Below are positions 41,423-50,470 of a DNA stretch of 64,000 nt, in pieces; the stretch's first letter is position 1; each line of letters begins with the position of its first letter. A model generated the notes under the pieces. The model saw nothing but the letters and a program-made list of their open reading frames with translations. It was not told the DNA's origin and searched no databases. The DNA comes from an uncultured Prolixibacteraceae bacterium (GTDB lineage: Bacteria > Bacteroidota > Bacteroidia > Bacteroidales > Prolixibacteraceae): positions 62,001 through 126,000 of the forward strand of contig CALGIG010000022.1 in the NCBI GenBank assembly GCA_937915865.1, given 5' to 3'. A program made the position numbers and the translations under genes.

Positions 41423-43663
41423 TTACTTATCTGTTCCAAAAAACATATTTAAAAGTTCTATTTTATTATGTACCTGTAGTTTTTCGAACAGTATTTGTAT
41501 ATGTCGGTGAACTGTTTTAAGCGATATTGATAACTCATTGGCAATCTGCTTGTATTCTAAACCTTTCTCAACCAGCTTAATGATTTCAATTTGCCGATCA
41601 GTAAGATCGAATTCACGAGAACGCATAGCAAACAATTCCCATTTTTCCGGTACAATCTTTTCAGGCATTTCAATTTGTGAATGAATAACATCGATGGCTT
41701 CCTGCAAACCGGCTTTACGGTGCCGTCTGGTATTTTTCAAAACTGAAGATATTTTAGCTTTCAATTCTTCCATTGAGAAGGGTTTAAAAATATAATCGGA
41801 AACACCCTGGGTAAGCATTTCTATTTTCTCTGCTTTATTTGATCGGGCTGTGATAAATATAAATGGGATTGAGTCATAAATCCTATTACCTGATACCATT
41901 CGGTAAAATTCAAATCCATCCATTTTATCCATCATTACATCCGATAAAATAATATCTGGTTTTGGTGAAGTTCTAAGCAAGTGCATAGCTGCCTCTCCAT
42001 TTCTCGCTGAAAATACATTGTATTGATCCGCTAATTCATCTTTCATATAAAACAACAGTTCAGCATTATCTTCAACAAGTAACAGGTTTTGACGGTCTGA
42101 CAAATACTCGTCCAAATGAGTTTTCATTTCTATATTTCGGGACATTACTAAAAATTGCTGACTGTTGTCACCACCAGAAACAGATGGAACAACTAATGGT
42201 ATTTGTATTTCGAATGAAGTTCCCTTCCCCAATTCCGATTTCACAGCAATAGTGCCATTCAATGAATCAACAGTTTTTCGTACTAGATATAAACCTATAC
42301 CGAATCCTGAACGACTGGTTTTCGATGTTGTTCCTTGAAAATAAAGGTCGAAAATGTGTGGAATAGTTGATGAGGCAATTCCAATGCCCGAATCGTTTAC
42401 CACCAGAGATAACTTATCTTCAACTTTTGACAAGGTGATTTGAATCACATCTTGTTCTTGAGTAAATTTCATTGCATTACCGAAGAGATTATTTATAATC
42501 CGTTCTACAGCAAGAGGATCGGCCTTGATGAAGAGGTTCTCACTAAGTTCATAACGGAAAGTACGATTTTGTTGCTTGGCTTCCGCACTGTACAGTGGCA
42601 TTTTCATTGTTAATATTCCTGATAGATTACATATTTGATTATGATCATACATCACCTCGCCTTTTTCAAATTTTTCGACATCGAGAAAAAGAACCATATC
42701 TTCCCGTAATAAGTTAAAGTTTTGTTTCACAATATCAAGTTCATTCGAAGGGGCAATCCGTTTCGAATACCTATCGAGATAATTACCAATTAATGTAAGT
42801 GGAGTCTTGATTTCGTGTGCTACATTGATGAAATAATTAGTTCTTTGCCTGCTTGTATTTTCAATTTTCTCCATAGCCAAGCTTAAATTACGGGTACTTT
42901 CTTCAACTTTTTTCTCAAGGTTCTCCTTTAGTTCAACCAAATCAGAAAACTCTTTATTAAATCTTTGGGCTAAAGCATAGGCAAACGTAAAAGCAACAGC
43001 AACCTTTAAAAAGTTATTTATAACCCAAAACGGAAAGTAATCGTTTACTATCGAGGAGCTGGTAATTAATCGATAAACCCAAATGTAGCTAATATACAAT
43101 AAAGTAGTCCATCCTATAATTTTACTGCTTCGGTCGATACTTACATTTTTTCGTAATAATGGTACAAAATCCCTCAGCAATAACCCAATAAAACCACCAA
43201 GGGCAATCCACATAATTAGAAATAAATAATAGTGATATTGCTCGATGTCTAAAAAAATTGGAACTGCACTTACTATAGCCATACTGGTAAATCCCCAATA
43301 TACTTTATTCAATATTAAGATTGCTGAATAACCCGGTTTAAATAAATACTGAAGAATAAGCAGAATACATTTCAACAAGATTAACCAGCTAAACGAAACC
43401 AAGAAAGTATTCCAGGCAGGTACATTAATAACGTTCTGAAACAAAATACCGAACTGGCAGGTATCTAAATAAATATAAAGTAGTAAACCAAAAAACAAGC
43501 CTGAGAAATACAAATAAAGTCTCCCTTCGGGAAAAGATTTCCGACCAAGATAAATAATGAAATGGTAAATAATGAGTGAAATAAGTATAGTAAACACAGC
43601 AAATTCAGTCAGCATAATGAAAATACTTTGCTCTTGTGCTACTATTTGGTTAATAATGTCCAT
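41423..43663 (-). CDS. Membrane hybrid histidine kinase with receiver and LuxR-type DNA-binding domain
   Basis: The single 746-residue chain holds a complete signalling path. Residues 1-235 form about seven membrane helices. A coiled coil (about 238-270) leads to HisKA with His283 (NVAHEIKTPLTL). The HATPase domain has the N box INNLFGNAMKFT, G1 DSGIGI (424-429) and G2 GFGIGLYL (453-460). The receiver (about 525-645) has Asp575 and Lys627. The C-terminus (about 683-746, LTDRQIEIIKLVEKGLEYKQ) is a LuxR/NarL helix-turn-helix. Bacteroidota hybrid regulators usually end in AraC-type domains, so the LuxR end is less common. A membrane-bound DNA-binding regulator is implied. It is divergent from the PHP-like gene. 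Confidence 0.92.
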   Translation of the reverse strand: MDIINQIVAQEQSIFIMLTEFAVFTILISLIIYHFIIYLGRKSFPEGRLYLYFSGLFFGLLLYIYLDTCQFGILFQNVINVPAWNTFLVSFSWLILLKCILLILQYLFKPGYSAILILNKVYWGFTSMAIVSAVPIFLDIEQYHYYLFLIMWIALGGFIGLLLRDFVPLLRKNVSIDRSSKIIGWTTLLYISYIWVYRLITSSSIVNDYFPFWVINNFLKVAVAFTFAYALAQRFNKEFSDLVELKENLEKKVEESTRNLSLAMEKIENTSRQRTNYFINVAHEIKTPLTLIGNYLDRYSKRIAPSNELDIVKQNFNLLREDMVLFLDVEKFEKGEVMYDHNQICNLSGILTMKMPLYSAEAKQQNRTFRYELSENLFIKADPLAVERIINNLFGNAMKFTQEQDVIQITLSKVEDKLSLVVNDSGIGIASSTIPHIFDLYFQGTTSKTSRSGFGIGLYLVRKTVDSLNGTIAVKSELGKGTSFEIQIPLVVPSVSGGDNSQQFLVMSRNIEMKTHLDEYLSDRQNLLLVEDNAELLFYMKDELADQYNVFSARNGEAAMHLLRTSPKPDIILSDVMMDKMDGFEFYRMVSGNRIYDSIPFIFITARSNKAEKIEMLTQGVSDYIFKPFSMEELKAKISSVLKNTRRHRKAGLQEAIDVIHSQIEMPEKIVPEKWELFAMRSREFDLTDRQIEIIKLVEKGLEYKQIANELSISLKTVHRHIQILFEKLQVHNKIELLNMFFGTDK

Positions 43664-43755
43664 GAGTTTTGGTTAGTAATATCCATTGTGGAAGCGCAAG
43701 ATAGTCACAATATTTAGCAACAGAAAACAAACTGTTTAACAATTAAAAAACACAC

Positions 43756-44568
43756 ATGGAACGACGTTCATTTATAAAAAATGCAAGCCTCGCTGCCGGA
43801 TTGATGGCGACTGCTCCTTCATTATCGTTTGGGAATAGTACTGATAACTGTAATTTTCCCCTACTCGATCTACACGTTCACACAACACCTCAGTTCACCA
43901 TCGACCAAATTATGACCATTGGGAAATCGAAGGGGATGAAGTTCGGTATAGTAGATCATCCTATCAGTTGGGCATTAAAGGATGATAACGATCTGAAAAA
44001 TTACATACTGAATTTACGAAAATATCCTGTTTATATAGGTTTGCAGCCAACTTATCCGGGATGGTACAAAAATTATTCAGCAGAATTGCTGGCCCAGGTA
44101 GATTACATTTTAATGGACCCGCAAATGGTACCTATGGGAAATGGCGATACATGGAAAATCTGGGAATTCGACACTTATATAGACAACACAGAAGATTTTA
44201 TGAAACGTTACATGGATTATGCCTTACAAATACTCGAAAACGAGCCTATAAACATTTTTGCCTGGCCTTTATTTTTGCCAGTCTGCATTGCACGCGACTA
44301 TTACAGTTTGTGGACAGAAGAACGTATGCAGCAAATTATTACGACTGCAAAAAAACGAAACATTGCCCTCGAAATAAACGACATGGCACATACTCCACAT
44401 GCCGAATTTATTTGGAAAGCTAAAGAGCAAGGGTTAAAATTCACTTTCGGATCAGATTCACGCAACATGAATGTCGGAAAGTTGTCTTATTGCAAACGAA
44501 TTGCTGAAAAGTGTGGATTAACTGCAACAGACTTTTATACCCCTGTGCACAAAACCGGAATATTGTGA
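43756..44568 (+). CDS. Exported PHP-like metal-dependent hydrolase
   Basis: This 270-residue protein starts with a Tat-like signal (MERRSFIKNASLAAGLMATA). The mature part has PHP-type metal motifs: LLDLHVHTTPQFT (about residues 36-48), a VDHPIS segment (about 70) and a late GSDSRNMNVGKL (about 233) with the terminal Asp/His ligands. Such folds act as phosphoesterases or related hydrolases. It lies 92 bp from the divergent hybrid kinase gene, so the kinase may control it; this is inference. The substrate is unknown. Confidence 0.78.
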   Translation: MERRSFIKNASLAAGLMATAPSLSFGNSTDNCNFPLLDLHVHTTPQFTIDQIMTIGKSKGMKFGIVDHPISWALKDDNDLKNYILNLRKYPVYIGLQPTYPGWYKNYSAELLAQVDYILMDPQMVPMGNGDTWKIWEFDTYIDNTEDFMKRYMDYALQILENEPINIFAWPLFLPVCIARDYYSLWTEERMQQIITTAKKRNIALEINDMAHTPHAEFIWKAKEQGLKFTFGSDSRNMNVGKLSYCKRIAEKCGLTATDFYTPVHKTGIL

Positions 44569-44663
44569 CTATAATTAATAATCTTGTGAAGAAACTAAAC
44601 ACAAAGTAAAACTTACCTATAAATTAAGATAAAAACTTTGTCAAAAAAGCTGATTAAAAGCCA

Positions 44664-44695
44664 AAGTCCGAAATGAGTAACCCCATTTCGGACTT
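44664..44695. terminator. Bidirectional hairpin between convergent genes
   Basis: Perfect 12-bp arms AAGTCCGAAATG/CATTTCGGACTT with an 8-base loop, between the PHP-like gene and the end of ettA. T-runs are short, so termination strength is uncertain. Confidence 0.65.
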
Positions 44696-44718
44696 AAAGC
44701 TAGAAGTCCAATAATTTT

Positions 44719-46404
44719 TTATTCAGTCAGCTTTTTATATTTTACCCGTTGCGGAACAACATCACCCATACGTTTCCTACGATTTTCCTCGTAATCAGAG
44801 AAACCACCTTCAAAAAACACGATCTTCGAACCACCTTCGAAAGCCAGAATATGGGTGGCAATACGGTCGAGGAACCAACGGTCGTGTGAAATTACTACAG
44901 CACAACCGGCAAAGTTATCCAACCCTTCTTCAAGCGCACGAAGGGTATTGATATCAATATCGTTGGTTGGCTCATCAAGCAAAAGAACATTACCTTCCTC
45001 TTTCAATGCCATAGCTAAATGCAAACGATTCCGTTCTCCGCCTGACAAATAGCCACATTTCTTTTCCTGGTCGGCTCCTCCAAAATTAAACCGCGACACA
45101 TAAGCACGCGCGTTGATCTGGCGTCCACCAACATTCATCAGATCATTACCTCCTGAAATTACCTGAAACACTGTTTTTTCAGGATCAATGGCTTTGTGTG
45201 TTTGATCGACATAAGCAATTTTTACAGTTTCACCAACTTCGAATGTTCCTCTGTCAGCATTTTCTAACCCCATTATTAGTTTAAACAATGTAGTTTTGCC
45301 AGCTCCGTTCGGACCAATCACGCCAACAATACCATTGGGCGGAAGTACAAAACTTAGATTTTCAAACAATAGACGGTTGCCATACCCCTTAGCTACTTCA
45401 TTGGCTATAATAACCTTTTCGCCTAAACGAGGGCCATTAGGAATAAAAATTTCAAGTTTTTCCTCCTTTTGCTTAACGTCTTCGTTAACCATTCGGTCGT
45501 ATGCACCTATACGGGCTTTCGATTTAGCCTGACGAGCCTTCGGAGCCATCCTGATCCAATCTAACTCACGTTCCAGTGACTTCCTTCTTTTAGAAGCCAC
45601 TTTTTCTTCCATCTCCATTCGCTTCGACTTCTGATCCAGCCATGAAGAATAGTTTCCTTTCCACGGAATGCCTTCTCCTCGGTCAAGTTCAAGTATCCAG
45701 CCAGCCACATTGTCGAGGAAATAACGATCGTGGGTGATGCAAATAACCGTTCCTTTATACTGCTGAAGGTGCATTTCCAACCATTGGATCGACTCGGCAT
45801 CGAGGTGATTGGTCGGTTCATCGAGTAACAGTACATCAGGTTCTTTCAATAACAACCGGCAAAGGGCAACACGACGGCGTTCACCACCAGAAAGCTCCCT
45901 GACAGGTTGATCGTCTGGAGGACATTGCAAGGCATCCATTGCACGTTCAAGTTTAGCATCTAAATTCCAGGCATCAAACCGGTCAATTTTATCCTGAAGA
46001 TCGGCTTGCTCGATATATAACTTATCCATTTTATCTTGGTCCTCATAAACTTCCGGATCACCAAATTTCAGATTTATATCTTCATACGCCTTTAATACGT
46101 CTACAATTTCCTGAACGCCTTCTTGAACAATTTCTTTTACAGTTTTATTATCATCAAGTTTAGGGTCCTGTTCAAGATAACCAACAGTATATCCTGGAGA
46201 AAAAACAACTTCCCCCTGATAAGAACTCTCCAATCCAGCTATAATCTTCAATAAAGTAGATTTTCCAGAACCATTCAAACCAATAATTCCAATTTTTGCT
46301 CCCAGAAAAAATGAAAGTGAAATATCTTTTAGTACTTGCTTCTGTGGTGGGTAAGTCTTGCTTACCTTGTACATTGAGAAAATAATCTTATTATCGTCGC
46401 TCAT
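44719..46404 (-). CDS. ettA: Energy-dependent translational throttle protein EttA (ABC-F)
   Basis: This 561-residue soluble twin-ABC protein has no membrane part. First cassette: Walker A GLNGSGKST near residue 40, signature LSGGERRRVALCRLL near 170 and Walker B VLLLDEPTNHLDAESI near 191. A charged linker (about 245-310, KRMEMEEKVASKRRKSLERE) follows, then the second cassette with GPNGAGKTT and LSGGERNRLHLAMAL. The Arg-rich linker and length fit the EttA subfamily, which gates the ribosome E site according to energy state. It is the last gene before a control region shared with the response regulator. Confidence 0.93.
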   Translation of the reverse strand: MSDDNKIIFSMYKVSKTYPPQKQVLKDISLSFFLGAKIGIIGLNGSGKSTLLKIIAGLESSYQGEVVFSPGYTVGYLEQDPKLDDNKTVKEIVQEGVQEIVDVLKAYEDINLKFGDPEVYEDQDKMDKLYIEQADLQDKIDRFDAWNLDAKLERAMDALQCPPDDQPVRELSGGERRRVALCRLLLKEPDVLLLDEPTNHLDAESIQWLEMHLQQYKGTVICITHDRYFLDNVAGWILELDRGEGIPWKGNYSSWLDQKSKRMEMEEKVASKRRKSLERELDWIRMAPKARQAKSKARIGAYDRMVNEDVKQKEEKLEIFIPNGPRLGEKVIIANEVAKGYGNRLLFENLSFVLPPNGIVGVIGPNGAGKTTLFKLIMGLENADRGTFEVGETVKIAYVDQTHKAIDPEKTVFQVISGGNDLMNVGGRQINARAYVSRFNFGGADQEKKCGYLSGGERNRLHLAMALKEEGNVLLLDEPTNDIDINTLRALEEGLDNFAGCAVVISHDRWFLDRIATHILAFEGGSKIVFFEGGFSDYEENRRKRMGDVVPQRVKYKKLTE

Positions 46405-46537
46405 TTTTGTATAATTTACAGATAAAAAATCAAATATAGTAATTCAGCTATCCAACGAGTCATTTGGATTACCAAAAATAAACCTTTTTAACATTCAAAA
46501 TAATTAGTTTTGAAGCTATATATAATACACTTGATTC

Positions 46538-46906
46538 GTGAAGTTATTAATAGTTGATGATAATCCGGTAAACCAAAAACTTCTTTTTTATTCTTTAAAG
46601 AAGTATTTTGAAGTTGTTACTGCCAACAATGGATTGGAAGCAGTTATTTTATTAGATAATGAAATTTTTGACATTGTTTTGATGGATTTATCAATGCCAG
46701 TGATGGATGGTGCTGAAGCAACGCTTCGGATTAGAAAATCGATCAACGAAAAAAACAGAAATATTCCAATCATCTTTTTAACCACCAACGATTACGATCA
46801 CGAAAGGGAACGTTGTATGAACAATGGTGCCAGCGAATATCTTCTTAAACCTATTGACATTGATCTTCTTATCAAAACTATTGAAGAGCATCTTGCTGTA
46901 AAATAA
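46538..46906 (+). CDS. Single-domain response regulator
   Basis: This 122-residue protein is a stand-alone receiver. Asp7-Asp8 bind Mg, Asp50 is the phosphoacceptor (IVLMDLSMPVMDG), Thr82/83 and Lys104 (YLLKPIDID) complete the switch. It starts with GTG, directly after an in-frame TGA, and no ATG start exists in the frame; the immediate KLLIVDDN start supports this. It has no output domain, so it likely acts by protein contact in a phosphorelay. Its partner is not visible, but the hybrid kinase 3 kb away is one possibility. Confidence 0.9.
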   Translation: MKLLIVDDNPVNQKLLFYSLKKYFEVVTANNGLEAVILLDNEIFDIVLMDLSMPVMDGAEATLRIRKSINEKNRNIPIIFLTTNDYDHERERCMNNGASEYLLKPIDIDLLIKTIEEHLAVK

Positions 46907-46947
46907 GATTAAAATTACTTTCGCCCCAAAGTACATTTTCTATAAAA

Positions 46948-46980
46948 AAAGAGGCTGAACTCAAACGAGACAGCCTCTTT
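46948..46980. terminator. Bidirectional terminator at the end of the ribosomal operon
   Basis: AAAGAGGCTG pairs perfectly with CAGCCTCTTT across 13 bases. It separates the response regulator from rplQ, with A-rich and T-rich flanks on both sides. Confidence 0.82.
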
Positions 46981-46998
46981 CCATTTTATTTGAAGTTC

Positions 46999-47487
46999 TT
47001 ATTCTTCAGTTTTTTCAGGAGTTGAAGATTTTGTTTCTTCAACAGCAGCCGTAACCTCAGATTTTTTCTTTGAACTACGACGTGAGCGACCTGCTTTTGC
47101 CTTGCTAATTTTTGCAGCCAACATGTTTTCATTAAAGTCAACTAACTCAATGATACACATTTCAGCATTGTCGCCAATACGATTACCAGTCTTAAGAATA
47201 CGTGTATATCCTCCAGGACGATCTCCCACTTTTTCAGCTACTTCTCTGAATAAAATAGCAACAGCAGTTTTACTCTTAAGGTTTTCAAAAACAACCCTGC
47301 GCGAATGAGTAGAATCGTCTTTAGCTTTAGTAATAAGTGGTTCAACAAATACTCTTAAAGCTTTAGCTTTAGCCAAAGTGGTAGTAATCCTTTTGTGAAA
47401 AATCAATGAACTGGCCATATTGGACAACATTGCTTTTCTATGGGCACTTGTTCTACCTAAATGGTTAATTTTTTTATTATGTCTCAT
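46999..47487 (-). CDS. rplQ: 50S ribosomal protein L17
   Basis: This 162-residue protein has the L17 core in residues 1-115 (HNKKINHLGRTSAHRKAMLS at the start, GDRPGGYTRILK in the middle). The remaining 45 residues are a Lys/Ser/Glu/Thr-rich tail with no fold, common in Bacteroidota L17 and absent in E. coli. It is the last gene of the superoperon, 6 bp after rpoA. Confidence 0.97.
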   Translation of the reverse strand: MRHNKKINHLGRTSAHRKAMLSNMASSLIFHKRITTTLAKAKALRVFVEPLITKAKDDSTHSRRVVFENLKSKTAVAILFREVAEKVGDRPGGYTRILKTGNRIGDNAEMCIIELVDFNENMLAAKISKAKAGRSRRSSKKKSEVTAAVEETKSSTPEKTEE

Positions 47488-47493
47488 TTTTAC

Positions 47494-48486
47494 CTATTCC
47501 TTATCAAGTTTATACTTACTGATATCCATTCCGAAGGTCAGATTCAGACTCACCAACAAATCATCAAGTTCAGTGAGTGATTTCTTACCGAAATTACGGA
47601 ATTTGAGCAAATCGTTTCGATTGTAAGTAACCAATTCTCCTAATGTTTCAACATCAGCTGCTTTTAGGCAGTTCAATGCACGAACAGAAAGATCCATGTC
47701 AACCAGTTTCGTTTTCAAAAGCTGACGCATGTGCAAAACCTCTTCATCAAATTCTTCATTAGCAAATTTCTCATCTGAATCAATTGTAATCTTTTCGTCA
47801 GAGAACAACATGAAATGATAAATCAAAATTTTAGCAGCTTCTTTCAGTGCATCTTTAGGATGGATTGAACCATCAGTAGTGATTTCAAAAACCAACTTTT
47901 CATAGTCAGTTTTTTGCTCAACACGATAATTTTCGATTGCATATTTCACATTCTTGATCGGAGTGTAAATTGAATCGATCGGAATTACTCCAAACTCAGC
48001 ATCGATAGGCTTATTTTCAGCGCTAGGTATATATCCACGACCTTTGTTGATGGTAATATCCATCTGCAATTTAACTTCAGGTTCCATCCGGCAAATTATT
48101 AGCTCTGGATTCAAAACACGGAAGCCGGTCATAAATTTATTAATGTCCCCGGCAGTAAATATTTCCTGTCCGGTGATAGAGATTGAAACCTTTTCACTAT
48201 CAAAATCTTCAACCTCGCGTTTAAATCTAATTTGCTTTAGATTAAGGATAATTTCAGTAACATCTTCCATTACACCTTTAATAGTTGCAAATTCATGATC
48301 AACTTTGTCGATTTTAACAGTGGTGATTGCATAACCTTCCAAAGAGGATAACAGAATTCTACGTAAAGCATTACCAATAGTAATACCATAACCTGGTTCC
48401 AATGGACGGAATTCAAATTTTCCGTACTTATCATCGGTTTCAACCATTATAACTTTGTCGGGTTTTTGGAACGCTAATATTGCCAT
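47494..48486 (-). CDS. rpoA: RNA polymerase subunit alpha
   Basis: 330 residues. The N-terminal dimerisation domain (about 1-230) includes the assembly segment PGYGITIGNALRRILLSSLE near residue 32. The C-terminal DNA- and activator-binding domain (about 255-320) includes MDLSVRALNCLKAADVETLG and KNFGKKSLTEL-type helix-hairpin-helix (here RNFGKKSLTELDDLL). Usual length. It directly follows rpsD. Confidence 0.98.
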   Translation of the reverse strand: MAILAFQKPDKVIMVETDDKYGKFEFRPLEPGYGITIGNALRRILLSSLEGYAITTVKIDKVDHEFATIKGVMEDVTEIILNLKQIRFKREVEDFDSEKVSISITGQEIFTAGDINKFMTGFRVLNPELIICRMEPEVKLQMDITINKGRGYIPSAENKPIDAEFGVIPIDSIYTPIKNVKYAIENYRVEQKTDYEKLVFEITTDGSIHPKDALKEAAKILIYHFMLFSDEKITIDSDEKFANEEFDEEVLHMRQLLKTKLVDMDLSVRALNCLKAADVETLGELVTYNRNDLLKFRNFGKKSLTELDDLLVSLNLTFGMDISKYKLDKE

Positions 48487-48505
48487 AATAATACTGAGTA
48501 TATGA

Positions 48506-49114
48506 TTATTTAGAATACAACTCTACGATAAGCTGTTCTTTAATGTTTTCAGGAATTTCTGCTCTTTCCGGACGGTTAAGAAATTTACCAGCCAATTGAG
48601 AGTTATCCCATTCCAACCATGCATATTTACTGGCGCGGCGCGAATTCAAAGAAGTAGTAATAACTTCCAATGATTTTGATTTTTCGCGAACGCTTACGAT
48701 ATCACCTGGGCGTAAATGAAAAGATGGAATGTTCACAACTTCACCATTTACATTAATGTGTTTGTGAGAAACCAACTGACGGGCAGCTGCACGTGTTGGA
48801 GCAATTCCTAAACGGAAAACAACATTATCCAGGCGAGCTTCTAGTAATTGCAGTAATACTTCACCAGTTACACCTTTAGAGGCAGAAGCTTTTTGAAATA
48901 GGTTTGAGAATTGTCTTTCCAATACACCATACATGTACTTAGCTTTCTGTTTTTCCTTTAACTGCAACCCATATTCCGATTTTTTACGTCTGCGACTAGC
49001 TAAACCATGAAATCCCGGTGGATAATTTTTCTTTTCAAGTACTTTATCTGGACCGAAAACTGGTTCACCAAATTTCCGGGCAATTTTTGATTGTGGTCCT
49101 CTATATCTTGCCAT
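48506..49114 (-). CDS. rpsD: 30S ribosomal protein S4
   Basis: 202 residues with the S4 N-terminal part (ARYRGPQSKIARKFGEPVFG) and the S4 RNA-binding fold at about 92-155 (LEARLDNVVFRLGIAPTRAA, then SHKHINVNGEVVNIPS). In many bacteria S4 represses the alpha operon, but whether it does in Bacteroidota cannot be seen here. Confidence 0.98.
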   Translation of the reverse strand: MARYRGPQSKIARKFGEPVFGPDKVLEKKNYPPGFHGLASRRRKKSEYGLQLKEKQKAKYMYGVLERQFSNLFQKASASKGVTGEVLLQLLEARLDNVVFRLGIAPTRAAARQLVSHKHINVNGEVVNIPSFHLRPGDIVSVREKSKSLEVITTSLNSRRASKYAWLEWDNSQLAGKFLNRPERAEIPENIKEQLIVELYSK

Positions 49115-49134
49115 TTCTGTCTTAATTAATTAGA

Positions 49135-49524
49135 TTAAACACGTCTCCTTTTTGCAGGACGACAACCGTTATGTGGTAATGGAGTAACATCAACAATTTC
49201 GCTAACCTGTATACCAACGCTACTGATAGCACGAATTGCTGATTCGCGGCCATTACCCGGACCTTTAACGTAAACTTTTACTTTTCTTAAGCCAAGATCA
49301 TAAGCAGTCTTAGCACATTCTTCTGAAGCTACCTGAGCGGCATAAGGAGTGTTCTTTTTTGAACCTCTAAAACCTTTTTTCCCAGCAGACGACCATGAAA
49401 TAACTTCACCATTGCCATTTGTCAATGAAATAATGATGTTATTAAACGAAGAATGTATATGTGCCTGCCCGATAGCTTCAACAACGACAACGCGTTTTTT
49501 TGTAGTACCAGTCTTTTTTGCCAT
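49135..49524 (-). CDS. rpsK: 30S ribosomal protein S11
   Basis: 129 residues, platform protein of the small subunit. Typical segments are GQAHIHSSFNNIIISLTNGN and a C-terminal DVTPLPHNGCRPAKRRRV, both strongly conserved. It lies 14 bp after rpsM. Confidence 0.98.
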   Translation of the reverse strand: MAKKTGTTKKRVVVVEAIGQAHIHSSFNNIIISLTNGNGEVISWSSAGKKGFRGSKKNTPYAAQVASEECAKTAYDLGLRKVKVYVKGPGNGRESAIRAISSVGIQVSEIVDVTPLPHNGCRPAKRRRV

Positions 49525-49538
49525 AATTCAAATATCAA

Positions 49539-49916
49539 TTATTTAGTGGCTTTTTTCTTATTAGCAACAGTTTTTCTCTTTCCTTTACGGGTACGAGCAT
49601 TATTTTTGGTGCTCTGTCCACGAACAGGTAAGCCAATACGATGACGAATACCACGGTAACAACCAATATCCATCAAGCGTTTAATATTCATCTGGGTTTC
49701 GGAACGTAATTCGCCTTCAACTTTGATGCTTCCACTAATAGCCGCGCGAATAGCTGCCAACTGATCGTCAGTCCAATCCTGAACTTTAATATTTCCATCA
49801 ACGCCAGCTTTTTCCAGAAGGGTTTTCGAAAGATTACAACCTATACCATAAATATAAGTTAAGGCAATCTCTCCTCTTTTATTATTAGGGATGTCAACTC
49901 CACTTATACGAGCCAT
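49539..49916 (-). CDS. rpsM: 30S ribosomal protein S13
   Basis: 125 residues, head protein touching the P-site tRNA. Start MARISGVDIPNNKRGEIALT, helix-two-turn-helix ELRSETQMNIKRLMDIGCYR, and a basic tail GQSTKNNARTRKGKRKTVAN. Confidence 0.98.
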   Translation of the reverse strand: MARISGVDIPNNKRGEIALTYIYGIGCNLSKTLLEKAGVDGNIKVQDWTDDQLAAIRAAISGSIKVEGELRSETQMNIKRLMDIGCYRGIRHRIGLPVRGQSTKNNARTRKGKRKTVANKKKATK

Positions 49917-49944
49917 AAAATAAATTTTTTACAAAGTTAATTAA

Positions 49945-50061
49945 TTATCCCTGACGTTGTTTGTACTTCGGATTCTTCTTGTTAATCACATACAAACGGC
50001 CTTTTCTGCGTACTATTTTGCAGTCGGCACTACGTTTTTTAATGGATGCTCTTACTTTCAT
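49945..50061 (-). CDS. rpmJ: 50S ribosomal protein L36 (zinc-free type)
   Basis: A 38-residue gene, reading MKVRASIKKRSADCKIVR to the end KKNPKYKQRQG. Of the four zinc ligands of classical L36 (Cys, Cys, Cys, His) only Cys14 remains, so this is a zinc-independent C-minus form. It sits between infA and rpsM as in most bacteria. It has only 11 bp to infA. Confidence 0.95.
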   Translation of the reverse strand: MKVRASIKKRSADCKIVRRKGRLYVINKKNPKYKQRQG

Positions 50062-50072
50062 TATTTTGTGCT

Positions 50073-50294
50073 TTAGTTTTTATATCTAAAAGAAATTCTT
50101 CCTTTTGTCAGGTCGTATGGCGACATTTCAACTTTTACTTTATCTCCCGGCAAAATTTTGATGTAATGCATACGCATTTTACCTGAAATATGTGCTGTTA
50201 TAATATGTCCATTTTCCAACTCAACCCTGAACATTGCATTCGATAATGATTCAATGATTGTTCCGTCTTGTTCTATTGACGATTGTTTTGCCAT
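50073..50294 (-). CDS. infA: Translation initiation factor IF-1
   Basis: 73 residues forming one S1-like OB fold: GTIIESLSNAMFRVELENGH, HISGKMRMHYIKILPGDKV and YDLTKGRISFRYKN. It normally follows map in Bacteroidota; here secY precedes it across a 176-bp gap. Confidence 0.98.
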   Translation of the reverse strand: MAKQSSIEQDGTIIESLSNAMFRVELENGHIITAHISGKMRMHYIKILPGDKVKVEMSPYDLTKGRISFRYKN

Positions 50295-50363
50295 AAATAT
50301 TTATTAATTATCTAGTATTCTGATGTTTAATTGATCAGAGAAAAAGATTTTTATTTTCTGCTA

Positions 50364-50401
50364 ATAAATCCGGCAAAAGTACAAGAATTTACCGGATTTA
50401 T
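50364..50401 (-). promoter_or_regulatory. Hairpin with embedded promoter box between secY and infA
   Basis: ATAAATCCGG (50364-50373) pairs exactly with CCGGATTTAT (50392-50401). The loop holds a minus-strand TACTTTTG (50374-50381), a full -7 match. A promoter for the infA-rplQ part of the operon, with a possible attenuating hairpin, is a reasonable reading. The -33 box is not clear. Confidence 0.45.
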
Positions 50402-50470
50402 CTCGCTATTTATGAATTTAAATTAACAAGTTTAGAACTTTCATTAATCCAAGACAACAATGCCAAACTA

